Part shown: positions 45,639-58,138 of the stretch, piece after piece | Numbering within the stretch: position 1 is the stretch's first letter | Layout of the letters: each line of letters begins with the position of its first letter | From: Verticillium longisporum | Lineage: Eukaryota; Ascomycota; Sordariomycetes; Glomerellales; Plectosphaerellaceae | DNA length: 64,000 nt | Direction of reading: 5' to 3' | Assembly (NCBI GenBank): GCA_019188255.1 | Contig: JAETXT010000001.1 | Location: 2,232,001 to 2,296,000, forward strand | The notes under the pieces: model-generated | The model's database searches: none | Seen by the model: the letters and a program-made list of their open reading frames with translations, nothing else | What the model was told of the DNA's origin: nothing | Program-made: the position numbers and the translations under genes

Positions 45639-45834
45639 TATAAAGGTATTAAGCTAAGGGCTTAGATTAAGGAAAGTAATTAGATTAATAAATAATTAGT
45701 AAGCTATTATATTAATTTTAATTTATCGAGGCTATTAAGTATAGCCTCGACTTCTCCTTTTAACTTAGGCTTATCGCTAAATTATCTATAATAATATAAA
45801 TAGGGGTTAGGTTCCTAATATCTAACTCCTTATA
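45639..45834 (-). repeat. 5' LTR of gypsy element A
   Basis: 196 bp, about the same sequence as 38,275-38,471 with scattered transitions. On the minus strand it is followed at once by the internal start TTCTTTAATTT, shared with the other gypsy copies at about 55,079 and 58,139. Confidence 0.85.
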
Positions 45835-46002
45835 CTATATAGATAGATTTAGTGGAGTGCTCTAGCCCTAGGACTCTAGTAGAGTCTAAGTCCGCTAGGA
45901 GCCCTAGGCTAGAGCAACTTTTATAGAGAGCACCTTCTACCTAGGGTGCCCCTTATACTACCGCCTCCTTATAGTACTATATCCCTATAATATCTATATA
46001 TT
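45835..46002. other. Unmutated island: right flank of gypsy A
   Basis: A 168-bp patch with normal CA/TG content and higher GC, rich in CTAG and CCTAGG. Since the gypsy A target duplication lies exactly at its left edge, it is the continuation of the sequence that ends at 38,274. It contains GTGCTCTAGCCCTAGG and GGAGCCCTAGGCTAGAGC, which form an imperfect inverted repeat. Confidence 0.6.
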
Positions 46003-46160
46003 TATAAAGGTATTAGGCTAAGGGCCTGGACTAGGGAAAGTAGATAGATTAGTGAATAATTAATAAGCTATTAGATTAACTTTAACTTATTAAGGCTATT
46101 CAGTATAGCCTCGATTTCTCTTTTAAACTTAGGCTTATCGCTAAAATATTAGTAATAATA
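46003..46160 (-). repeat. Truncated gypsy LTR, arm 1 of palindrome
   Basis: Same orientation as the LTRs of copy A (starts TATAAAGGTATTAGG on the plus strand) but missing its last ~40 bp. It abuts an oppositely oriented LTR. Confidence 0.75.
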
Positions 46161-46162
46161 TA

Positions 46163-46364
46163 TTATAAGGAGTTAGATATTAGGAACCTAACCCCTATTT
46201 ATATAATTACTAATATTTTAGCGATAAGACTAAGTTTAAAAGAGGAATCGAGGCTATACTTAATAGCCTTAATAAATTAAGGTTAATATAATAAATAGCT
46301 TATTAATTATTCGCTAATCTATCTACTTTCCTTAATCTAGGCCTTTAGCCTAATACCTTTTATA
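46163..46364 (+). repeat. Gypsy solo LTR, arm 2 of palindrome
   Basis: Full-length LTR in the orientation of copy C (TATAAGGAGTTAG to ACCTTTTATA). With 46,003-46,160 it forms a long head-to-head inverted repeat whose spacer is about 40 bases. Confidence 0.75.
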
Positions 46365-49300
46365 GGAGTTATAAGGAGTTAGAGTCTTATAATTACTCTA
46401 GTAGCTTAAATAAAGGCTAACTATAACGATATATATATTATAAAATAGAGAAGATTTATAGCTATAGAACGGTATACCTTTTATAGTATTCTATAGAGCC
46501 GTTCTATAGTAATAAGCGTTTAAGTTCTCTTATACCCTATTAGCTAAAGCTTAAATCCGACTCTACTTCCCCTATAGGTCTAGAGGTAATCTAAGCGCCT
46601 TATCTACGCATAGCTACTAAGGGTTACTCTATTATATATAGAGGGCACCCCTTAGACCTATTTTTTATGTTTTTAGATCTTAATAATTATCTAATTCTAA
46701 CTATACTTATAAATCCCCTTTATATAATAATTCCTATCTAATTTATACGTTCTTAATTATTATAAATAAATACTTTCTAAGATATACCTTACTCCTATTA
46801 AGATTAATCTAAGTACTTCTCTTAATTAATTATAACCTTCTTCTTAATTACTCTTCTACCTATTTACTTTCGATCTAAATGAAAAATATACTATTTTATA
46901 GCTTTTATTAAGGGCTATAAGAATCTTTAATCTATTTCTCGATCTAATATTTCCTTCTTAAGATATAATTACTTTTATCTCTCTATCCCTCTTATCTAAT
47001 ATTATCTCTTTATTCTATAATTAAATAATACTTTTAATTATTATTTAATATTTCTTATATCGATTATAATATTTATTAATAAATTATAAACCTAGATTTC
47101 TAATCTATTTAAAAAACGAAGTATAAATAATTAAGATAATAGTCCTTTAATTACTTTAATAACTTTAATTACCTCTTAATTACTATATACTAAATTATTC
47201 TAATTATTATTAATTTATATTTAAATTTTAGAGGATTCTCTATCTTCTAATATACTTTTTATATTAATAGCTCCTCTCCTTATTAAATAATCGTAATTAT
47301 TAATTTAACTTTTAATTATATTTATATTTATATTTTAATAGCCTTTTATATTATTATTTCTTTATTTATAAAGTTCCTTTTTTAAGATATAAGAATTATT
47401 AGAAGATCCTCTTTCTATTAATATATTTTATATCTTAATATTTCTCCTTATTCTTAAATAATTCTGTATAATATATTATATTTTATTATATTATAAAACC
47501 TTCTTAAATTATATATAAAAGTACTTTTAAGCTATCCCTTTAGAGGTTTAAGGGTAATAATAGATATAAGATTTAAATTATATAATTAGATCTTTTTTCC
47601 TATCTTAAGGAATTAAATTAGAAGAAATTATTAAACCTCTTCTTATTAATTTAATTAAAGAAAAATATATAAAGGCCCTTAAAGCTATAAAGAATATATT
47701 AAGTACCCTAGATATAGGCCTATTTATTTAGGTTAATAGTTTATTCGATCCCTTAAAGATCTAGAATAAATTATAAAAGCTATATAAATTAAAAGGTTTT
47801 TAAGCCGATTTCGATATTTTAATATTATTTTTCGCTCTAGATCCTTCAAATTTTAATTCTATAGAAAACTTTTTTTATAAAGTTATAGAATTATTAGAAG
47901 AATTAAAGAATAGAAAATTAAACTTTCTAGAATAAATAATAAAAGCTTAAATCTTATATAAAATATAGGATAGAAAAGAGAGTATTATAATTTATATAAT
48001 ATAAGCTCTTTATTAAGATCTTTCTAATTATTTACCAGAAAAAATTATATCCTCCCTTCTAGACTCTAATAGGTCTTAGAAAAATAAAGGGAAAATTTTA
48101 TATATTTAAAGAACTAAAAAGCCTTTAAGAATAACTAAAAAACCCTAGAAAAAGACTAAGGGTATATTTTATAAATATTATAAAATAAAAAATTATATAG
48201 AAGAAGATTATTTTTTTCCTATATCCTTCGAAACGTCCCTCGTCCTAGAAAAACTAAGAAAATCCTTCTAGTTCTTCTAAAAATAATAAGGATAATATAA
48301 ATACTAAGAATAAAAGGGAAAATAAATAATAGCTTTAATAGTTTTTAGGTATAAAGAAAACTATAAAAAACCCTTTATTAAAGAGGATATAATTATAGAA
48401 GAAGAAGAAGATAATAAAGATTTAATAACCTTCGAAGAAATTTAAATTAGAAACTAAATAGATAAAAATCCTAAAGTAGATATAGCCCTTAAAAAATTAT
48501 ACTATAACTATATTGATATATTATATATAGATAATCTAGCTAATAAAGATAAGAATTCTACTATTAATATTAGTTTTATTATAGATACTATTATTATAAT
48601 TTATATAATTTCAAATAAATTATTTTTTAACTATTTCTAAAAATATAATAATTTAAATCCTAAAGCTTCCTAGGGAAAAGCTAGTCCTATAATACTAAAG
48701 GGCTTAAGTAACGTTATTATATATTTAAAAGATACCTTTAAAAGACTACTTTTATCTACCTTGATTAAGTATTAATATTATTAATCTACTTACTTTAGAT
48801 AAAATAAGTTATTTATATATTAGAGGAAATAATTAAATAAATCTATACTATAAAGATATATATATATAATAATAGTACCTCTTAAAAATAATCTATATTA
48901 GACTTCTACTTTAGTTCTTAAATATAATATAAAATCTATTAATAAGTCTAGATTTCAAGCTATATTCGATAATCTTTAAAAGAATAAATATAATAAGTTT
49001 AAGAATAATTAAGAATTAAAATAGAATATCCTCTATAATAATATATATAAAATAAGGATTAATAATAGACTTAAATCTAATACTATGATATCTTTAGAAG
49101 AGGTTTATACCTTATATACCCGATTTATATACTATAATATAAAGGCCCTGAAATCTATATATAAGAGGCTTATAGATACTATAGCTATATATAAGATTAA
49201 AAATTATAAAGGCTATAAAAGAAGTAAATTCATTAATATAATAAATAAGATATCCCCTAATAAATATAAAGAATATATATACTTAGAGAATCTATATATA

Positions 49301-49578
49301 GACCTAATAGGGCCTATAACCCCTATAACTTATAATAATAAAAATTAGATTCTCTTTATAAAAAATAGATATACTAAATATATCTAGATATTCCTATTAC
49401 TTAATAAATTAGAAGAAGTTATTTCTAATAAGCTTAATAAGTTCTATTAAGAAATAGAAAATAATAAGCTTAATTATAAAATAAAGGAATTTAATATTAA
49501 TAATAATGAAGAATTTATAAATAAAAGTATTAAAAATATATTTATAGGAGTAAAATATATAATAAAAGTACTATATAT
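46365..49578 (+). mobile_element. Copia-type LTR retrotransposon fragment (copia 1), RIP-dead
   Basis: About 3.2 kb on the plus strand. Degraded gag-like sequence near 47,640-48,250, then at 49,085-49,348 the longest open frame of the whole AT-rich block: it starts with a GAG-pre-integrase-like segment and ends YIDLIGPITPITYNNK, recognisable as the start of a copia integrase (family pattern H-T/I-DLxGPI-P). The frame continues, with stops, into ILFIKNRYTKYI. The element is then cut by a gypsy LTR at 49,579. LTRs of its own are not identified. CA and TG are nearly absent. Confidence 0.65.
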
Positions 49579-49768
49579 TATAAGGAGTTAGATATTAGGA
49601 ACCTAATCCCTATTTATATTATTATAGATATTTTAGTAATAAGCCTAAGTTTAAAAGGAGAAATCGAGGCTATACTTAATAGCCTTAATAAGGCAAAATT
49701 AATATAATAGCTTATTAATTATTCGCTAATTTAATTACTTTCCTTAATCTAGGCCTTTAGCTTAATAC
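49579..49768 (+). repeat. Gypsy solo LTR
   Basis: About 190 bp, TATAAGGAGTTAG to TTAGCTTAATAC, same family and orientation as 57,941-58,138. It lies between copia 1 and the 5' LTR of copia 2, with no internal gypsy sequence on either side. Confidence 0.75.
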
Positions 49769-52700
49769 TATTAGTAGTATTCGCCTAGGGCTTCTAGCGG
49801 TCACCTAATACTAGGTAGCCTATGCCCTAGCACCTCCCTCCTATAGCTTAGTTCTAGGCACCCTCTTACCCTAGAGAATAGCTTCCTAATATAGTACCTT
49901 TCTCCTTCTAGACCTCTAATAGGTTATATGCCCTTTTATATATTATATAGTATCGTTAATATTACGATTTTTATATTATTATTAATAGCTTTATTTCCTC
50001 TATTTAATAATATTATTATCGTTTATTTTAAATAAGGTTTATTCTTTTACGATAAATATTATTCTTACTAAACTACTTAATAATATTAAGCTATAATAGC
50101 TTATCCTTAGCTTTTTACTTATATCGATTACCTAATTAACGAATCGAACCTCTATTCTTAGTAATTTAATATTATTAATCTACTCGAATAAGACTACTAT
50201 CTTTAATTTCTTTATTCGATAATCCTACCCCCTATTAACCTTAATACCCTAGAGGTATAGTATAAGAAGAGGGTAATAGTAATACGTATTAGAGGTCTAG
50301 AAGGAGAAAGGTATTATATTAGGAAGCTATTCTCTAGGGCAGGAGGGTGCCTAGAACTAAGCTATGGGAGGGAGGTGCCAGGGCATAGGCCACCTAGTAT
50401 TAGGTGACCACTAGAAGCCCTAGGCGAATACTACTAATAATAAGTACTCTTTCTATTATTATTAATCCTAGCTTCTTCGATCGCTTTAAGGGCAGAGGTT
50501 AGGATATAAAGGATCGAGACCCTTATAAATTATAGGATATAATCTATCGAATAATTCCTAGGGTCTTATTAGATATTATTATAGATCTTATCTATAAATT
50601 CTATAAAATTAAAATTAATAATTTTCTAATCCTTTATACCTATTTAGCTTATACTTAAACCCTTTAATATTACCTTTTAGAGATCTATAATATCGATTTA
50701 CTTATAACTATTTATATACTCTTTAATAATATTTATAATTAATATCCTATATAATTTAAGAAATATATTATAATAAAGGTCTATAATTAATATAATATTA
50801 TAGCCGATATTACCTATAAGGCTAATAATTAAGAATCTACCCTTAACTCTATAATTACTATATAGAGTATTAATAATCGAAGCTAGAAAAAGGGTAATTC
50901 TATATTTATTATTACTTTAAATATTAATAAAAAGTATCTTATTAATTCTTATTATTTTAAGGAAAATAAAGAATTATTTAATTATACCCTTTCTATTTAC
51001 TTCCTTATTAAGAAGAATATATTATCGAGGTAGTCTAGTAAGTTCTATAATAAAGCTATTAAGGCTATTAAGGCTTATTATTGTAATACCTTTTATTAAA
51101 GCTCTTTTAATAATATTAATAAATAAATCGTAATTACTTTCTCTAATATTACTTATTAAGACTCTATTACTTATTTAGTAATCTCTTATTATACTTCTTT
51201 AATAGGTAAGATTTATAGCTAAGATATAATTATCCTCGATTTAGGTAATAATATTAATATATTTAATAACCTCGCTTAGTTCTTAATATATATTAAGAAT
51301 ATTTTACTTCCTAAAATTAATATAATTAATAGTTAAGCTATTAAGCCCTTTAATATTAGGAGTATATTCTTCTAAGTCTAGGACCCTATCGATCCTATTA
51401 AAGCTATTAACTAGATTATTTACGATACTAGATATCTCCCTAAAAGCCCTATAAATTTATTATTATTAAGCCTTCTTAATTATTTAAGGATTAAATATAA
51501 TTTCTATATTAAGTCTATAATATATATTATTAATATTACTTAATTAGCGAGAACTATTTAGGAATAGAGTATTATAATAATACTAACTCTTACTTTTATT
51601 AACCTTCTTATTAAGATTATTTATAATATAGCTATTATTATAATAAAATCTAAGAAAGTAATTCCTTTCTATATTATATATAAACGTCTTCTTTATATTA
51701 GAAAATAATATATTATTAATATTTATAGAAAAGTTAATATCCTCTTCGATTATTAAGAAGTATATAATTTTAATTATAAGGCTTATTACTTAGCTAAGAG
51801 TACTAAGGTCGTAATTCGCTCTATTACCTATCTATCCTTAGCCCCTAGCTACGAGGTCTTTATAGATCTTATTAACTATAAGCCCTTAAATCTTAAAGAT
51901 AGTTTTTATTATACTTTTTATATTATTAATCGCTATAATAGCTTCTATTAAATCTATTTTATAAAGATTAAAATTAAATAAGAGATTTATTCTTATATTA
52001 AAAGGTTTATTTATTATTTTAAGGCCTCTATTAGCTTATTTATTATCTTTATTATTTATAAGAGAGGTAGCGAATTCGATAACTTTAACGTTAAAATAAT
52101 ACTAACTAAAGAGGGTACTTTATTCTATCTATCTATATTTAATACTTTAGCTTAGAATAGCTTTATAGAATACGTTAATTATAGTATTTTAGAAACTATT
52201 TATATTATTATTATTATAATAGGATTACCTATTAATCTATAGCTTTATATTACTAAGATTATAATAGAAATTATTAACCTATTATTTATATCGTTAAACC
52301 CTTATAATAAAGCTCTTTAAGAATATCTTATTAGCTTCCTTAGCCTTCTTAAGGAATAGTAAATACCCCTTATTTAATATTTATATATATATAGCTATAT
52401 TATTTATATATATAAGAAGGGCATTCTCTACCCCCTATATACTAATAAGATAGAAGCGTAAGCCTAGAAGGGCTTCTTTATAGGATTCGATAGTCCCTAT
52501 AATTATATCTTTAATATCTATATTCCTAAATACGATAGTATTATTTATTATTAAAATATATATTTCTTCGAGGGTTAATATAAAGCTATCCTTAATCTCC
52601 TTAAAAGTATTAATAGATATAAATATAATATTATCTTTATAGATTATAATATCTCTAAATTTATTAATATCCCTTTTTATAAAGCTACTAAATAGCTTAT

Positions 52701-55066
52701 TATTAAATACCTTAAAGCTAAGGAAACTATTAACTTAGAGCCTCTTAAATTATATATTTAATAGGAATTTACTCCTCCTCCTAATTATAAATTAATCCCT
52801 CTATCGATTTAGCTTTATCCCCTAAAGACCTAGATTTAGCTTTATCCCTTAAAGACTTAGATTTATATTTCTATTATTAATTTAAAGATAAGCTCCTCTT
52901 CTATTAATTCTATTAAAGTTAATAAAGTATTTCCTATAAAAGTAGCCTTATTATATAAGGAGTCTCTAGACCCTTTAATAGAATATATATTAATACTTCC
53001 TTATATTATAGCGCCTCCGCCTCCTTATAGATCTATATATAATACTGCTTATATTATAAATTAATATATTAAAACCTATATTAATAATTTATCCCTAAAT
53101 ACTAGGACTCTATTCCTTATAGAGTAAGCTATTTATATAAATATTAATATTCTCGATACTCCGATTAAGCCTCTCCTAGCTTATTCTATAGCTTAGGCTT
53201 ACTCTATAATATTAGATATTAATATTCCGAAGATTATGAATATTATAAAGAGGGGTCTTAATTAATATCTCTAAAAACTAGCTTTTAATAAGTAAATTAT
53301 TAATTTATTTAAATATAAGATTTAGACTTTAATAGACCCTTTTACTAATATTAAGGTCCTCCTAAGAATATAGGTTCTTAATATAAAGACTTCCTTTTAA
53401 CGATTTCATATTAAGTAAATAGTTTACAGTAATCGTTAATTAAGCTAATAAGCTATATAGGACCTCTACGCTATAAGTATTTACTCGGTTTTAATTTATT
53501 TATTCTTTACTTTTATTATTTATTTAGACTTTTAATTTATTATTATTAACTTTAATAGCGTATTTCTTATAGCCCTTACTCCTATTAATATTTATATATT
53601 CATTTAATAGCTTTATAGATATAAGGATAATATTAATAAGGTTTATTACTTTAATAATGCCCTTTATAGGCTTTATAAAGCTCCCTTTTAATAATTTTAA
53701 TTCCTATTTAAGAAACTAAATAAATTAAGCGATATTTATATTATAAGGAATCTATATCTCTTATATAATAAGTATATTAGAGTTATCCTATTAATATATA
53801 TTAATAATAATATTATTACTAGGCCTTCTACTAAGGCTATTAAAGGAGCTATCTAAATATTAAAATTAGTCTATAACCTTAAGGAAATGTTAATTATTAA
53901 TAAGTTTATTAATATATATATTACTTATAATATTAAATAGGGCTTTATTCTATTATATTAATATAAATATATTTAAAATATATTATAATATTTTAGCTTT
54001 AATAAAGCTAATCTAATTAAGACCCCTTAAGCCTTAAGCTCTTTACTTCCTCTTCTAGATACTATTTTATATAACCCTTAAATATGAAAGAAATATTAAA
54101 AGATAATAAATATTCTTAACTATTTTAGCTATAATACTTACTTTAATATTAACTTAAATATCTTAAAGCTCTATAAAGGGAATAATAGATTAATTAATAA
54201 GTATTTTATAGCTATTAAGTATATATTTCGCTATTTTAAAAATACCCTCTTATTTAGAATTAAATATTATAAATATATTAATATTAAGCTATTTATTATA
54301 AGCGATATTTTATATAGCGATTATTATAATTATATTTCTATAAAAGGATATATAATCTTCTTTATTAATAGCGTTATAGCTTAGAAATCGTATAAATAAT
54401 AATTTATTATTCTTAATACTTTAAAGGCTAAATTTATTAATTTTACTTTTATAAATATTATTCTAAATTAGATTAAAGATATTATAATAGCCTTTAAAAT
54501 ATAGATTCTAAAGCCTCTTATTTTATTAATAAATAATTAGAATATTTTAATAATTATTTTTAATCTTTTTAATATTATATATACTTACTATATTAATATT
54601 TAATATAAATAAGTTTAAGAATATATTATTATAAACGATTTTAAGCTTTATTATATATTTTCCGCTAAAATACCTATTAATAGACTTATAAAGGGCCTTA
54701 GCTTTAAGAAATATATAGAATTTATTTATTAATTATACCTCATTAATATAAACTAAGTTAGCTATTATTATTATATTAATCCTAGGCTTTTAATTAATTA
54801 GGAGATTATATTTTTAGAGTACTAGGATTAGGAAAGAGTCCTATTACGAGGTACCTATAGGGACTCTTACTAACCTAATAGCTAATACGCTTTAGATAGT
54901 GCTTATAGGGGGGTATTAGTAGTATTCGCTTAGGGCTTCTAGCGGTCACTTGATACTAGGTGGCCTATGCCCTAGCACCTCCCTCCTATAGCTTAATTCT
55001 AGGCACCCTCCTGCCCTAGAGAATAGCTTCCTAATATAATACCTTTCTCCTTCTAGACCTCTAATA
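49769..55066 (+). mobile_element. Copia-type LTR retrotransposon (copia 2), nearly full length, RIP-dead
   Basis: About 5.3 kb. 5' LTR 49,769-49,921 and 3' LTR 54,914-55,066 are direct repeats of ~153 bp (TTAGTAGTATTCGCCTAGGG to GACCTCTAATA). GGTTATATGCCC at 49,922-49,933 resembles a tRNA-Met primer-binding site and ATAGGGGGG at 54,905 a polypurine tract. Plus-strand remnants in copia order: gag (from 50,450), protease-adjacent NLLLLSLLNYLRIKYNFYIK near 51,455-51,510, pre-integrase KRLLYIRK near 51,685, reverse transcriptase VYYFNNALYRLYKAP near 53,640-53,690, and the catalytic-site region ILLIYINNNIITRPSTKA at 53,780-53,830, where the expected YVDD has become YINN, as G-to-A mutation would produce. 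An inverted LTR copy interrupts it at 50,287-50,441. Confidence 0.8.
50287..50441 (-). repeat. Inverted copia-2-type solo LTR
   Basis: Reverse complement of the copia 2 LTR (TATTAGAGGTCTAGAAGG to GAATACTACTAATA), 155 bp, with both LTR ends present. It lies 365 bp inside the element's 5' LTR and retains more CA and TG (for example GGGCAGGAGGGTGCC) than the internal sequence. Most simply a solo LTR of a second insertion. Confidence 0.75.
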
Positions 55067-57940
55067 AATACCTTTATATTCTTTAATTTCTATAGCCTAT
55101 AATTAAATTAAGCTAAATAATTAATTAATTAAGGTATATTAAAACTTAAAAGCGAATTATATATTATAATAGATATTATTCTAAAAATAAATTAATAGGA
55201 ATATTATCGGAATCGTTAAAGGGTAACTATAATAATAAGATTATTCTAAAACCTAGATCTTCTTTAAAAAATTATTATTAAAGTATTAATAAATAAACGA
55301 TTTAAGCTAAATTATAAATATAAATCCTTTAAGCCTTAATCTATAAACTCTATAAATAAAGATATAAAAATAACTTCTAATTTAATATTTTATTAAATAT
55401 ACTATTATTATAAAGAATTATAATAAATTATTTATTTATAATTATAAAATACTCGAAGAAGATATTATTATTATTTTAATTAATAATTAATTTATTATAA
55501 TTAAAGCTAAAAACGTTTTCTAATTTAATATAAATATAATTTAAACTATAAAATAATTAATAATAAAATTTATTTATATTTTATAAATAATATAATAAAA
55601 TTATACTTAGAACTTTAGAATTATCTATAAAGAAGACTTTAATATAAATAATATAAATATTTATTAAAAAGACTTCTAAAGTTTTATAAAATAAAAATAT
55701 TTATTAAAGGATTTATAAAATTTAGCTTATAAAGAGTAATTATATTCGCTCTACTTTTAAGGAAATAAGGATATCTCCTTTTTTATCTTTTTTAATTATA
55801 AAAAGAATATTTATTAATTACTTAGCGAAAATATAAATTAAAGCGAAAACTATATTTTTAAGTTTTTCTTATAATTCCTTTATTTTATATAAAATAAATT
55901 AATAGAATATTATATTTTTATTAAAGATATTAGAGCGATTATATATAAAGCTTAATAAATATAGAATATTAATAAATTATAGAATAAATAATAAGAAAAT
56001 AAGAAATAAACTTATTCTTAATTAGCTTAAGGCGAACCCTATAATACTATTCCTAAATATAAGGCCTTAAAAAGAGAAGCTTTATAGGATTAATTATTAA
56101 TAAAGTAAAATTATTCTTCTTATTATAATAGAGGTATTATATAAAAATAAACGAGAAACTTAAACCTTTATTTTATAAGAATATTATTAAATAGCTAAAA
56201 TACTATCCTTATAATATTATCTAATATATATTTCTATTATAATAAACTAAAGTATGAAATATAGAATTATATTTAGCTTAAGCTATAAAGGCTAAAAGCT
56301 ATAATTATTAATATCTAATTATTTAAATTTAAAGGTATCTAAATAATAGAATTCTCGGAAAATAATTTAATATAAGTTTTAAATGAAAGGGTATTATTAT
56401 TAAAAATAAATATTAAGAAAATTATAAAAATATTAATAATTATTATCTAATAGGATAAGGAAATTAAATTCTCTATTAATTTAGATATTAATATTATTAT
56501 AGATATTTTTAATTTTACTTTTATTTAGCTATTAAAGCTATAAGAAATAGAAAGTATAGAAGCTCCTAAACTATAAATATTTAATAAAAAGATAGTAAAG
56601 AGCTATAGATTATTCGCCCTCTTATTCTATTTATAAAATCTATAAAATAAATTTTAATTATTATATTAATTATTTATATATATAGAACGATTTAAAGTAT
56701 TAAAGTATATCCTTCTATTTAATAATAATATAAATAAGGAAAGTATATAAGTAGATATTATTATTTAATCTTTTATTTAGGGCTATATATTTAATATAGA
56801 CTTTAAGAAGTTTACAAAGATAATAATTAAAGATAAAGCTAAGGCCTATATAGCTTATATTATTTAGATAATAGCTATAATATTTAATATAATAATTCCT
56901 ATTATCGATAAGCCCTCTTTTAATAATAAATAGATTATAGCGCTCTTTTTAGAATTCGCGGAATTTAAAGATATATACTCTAAAAATTTAGTAAAAGAAT
57001 TATTAATATTAAAAAATATAAAATACTTAATTAATTTAAAAGAAAAGATTAAACCTCTTTATAAGATAATCTATTTATTATCCTAGAAATAGCTAGAAGA
57101 GCTCTATTATTATATAATAGAAAGGGAAGCTATAAAAAGAATTAAGAAATCTATTAATTTTATAAAAGCTCTAGTACTATTTATACTAAAGAAAGATAAA
57201 AGTTTATATTTATATATTAATTATTAAAATCTAAATATAATTATTATAAAGAATTAATACTTTCTCCCTTTAATAAACGAACTTTTAGATTATTTAATTA
57301 AAATAAAGTATTTCTTTAAAATAGATATTTAGGATATCTATTATTAAATTTATATTAAAGAGAATAATTAATAGAAAATTATATTCTAAGTTTAATATAA
57401 ATATTATAAATATATTATAATATTATTTAAGTTTATAAATATTTTTATTATTTTCTAAATATATATTTATTTAATATTTATTAAATTATTAAACGATTTC
57501 TATATTATTTATTTAGGTAATACTTTAATTTATTTAGGAATAAAGGAGGAATATATAGCCTATTTCTAATAAATCTTTAAGAGATAATATATAAATATTC
57601 CTAGGATTTATAAACTTCTATTAATAATTTATTAAAGGATATTCTAAAATAATAATACTTTTATTAATATTATTAAAAGGAAATATTATAAAAATTAAAA
57701 AGGGATTATTTAAATAATTATTTAAGGCTTAAAAGGTATTTAAAATATTAAAGCTTATTTTTACTATTATTATAATCTTATAATATTAGGATTATATATC
57801 TAAAAGTTAAATCGAAATTAATATATTAAATAATATTATTTTAAGGATCTTTAGCTAAAAATATAAAGATAATTAGAGATTTATTATTTATTATTTATAA
57901 AAGCTTTTATTAATAGAATAATAATAAAAGATTAAATAAT
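55067..57940 (+). mobile_element. Gypsy LTR retrotransposon, copy B, truncated
   Basis: Begins with a 12-base LTR remnant (AATACCTTTATA) abutting the copia 2 3' LTR and continues with the gypsy 5' internal sequence. It aligns by eye with 58,127-61,170 of copy C but lacks ~170 bp within the reverse transcriptase region (near 57,575) and stops before integrase, at the LTR of copy C. The catalytic motif region reads IIYLGNTLIYL near 57,505-57,540 instead of YLDDILIY. More mutated than copy C. Confidence 0.75.
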
Positions 57941-58138
57941 TATAAGGAGTTAGATATTAGGAACCTAACCCCTATTTATATTATCGTAGACGTTTTAGCG
58001 ATAAGCCCTAGTTTAAAAGGAGAAGTCGAGGCTATACTCGATAGCTTCGATAAATTAAAATTAATATAATAGTTTACCGATTATTCGCTAATCTAATTAC
58101 TTTCCCTAATCTAGGCCCTTAGCCCTATACCTTTATAT
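57941..58138 (+). repeat. 5' LTR of gypsy copy C
   Basis: 198 bp, TATAAGGAGTTAG to TACCTTTATA, followed by TTCTTTAATTT as in the other copies. Confidence 0.8.

Larger units (their letters stand above)
38275..45834 (-). mobile_element. Gypsy LTR retrotransposon, copy A, complete but RIP-dead
   Basis: Full-length element of about 7.56 kb on the minus strand, bounded by LTRs at 38,275-38,471 and 45,639-45,834 and by an identical 5-bp target duplication, CTATA, at 38,270-38,274 and 45,835-45,839. The reverse transcriptase remnant lies at about 43,100-43,580 (minus strand reads a degraded KKDRNLYLYINY and LDRLIKIKYFSKVDI), and the integrase core at about 41,350-41,470 as a degraded DRFTKAI block, so gag-RT-integrase order is that of gypsy. 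The frames are riddled with stops. CA and TG dinucleotides are almost absent. No intact ORF above about 70 codons remains. Confidence 0.85.

Noticed and set aside
49085..49348. 87-codon ORF as a functional gene
   Set aside because: It is a chance-open remnant of a copia integrase; sequence similarity continues across stops on both sides.
49769..50441. A 670-bp fold-back MITE bounded by 155-bp inverted repeats
   Set aside because: The same 153-bp unit recurs at 54,914 beside a polypurine tract, and a primer-binding-like site follows the first copy, so LTRs of a copia element plus an inverted solo LTR explain it better.
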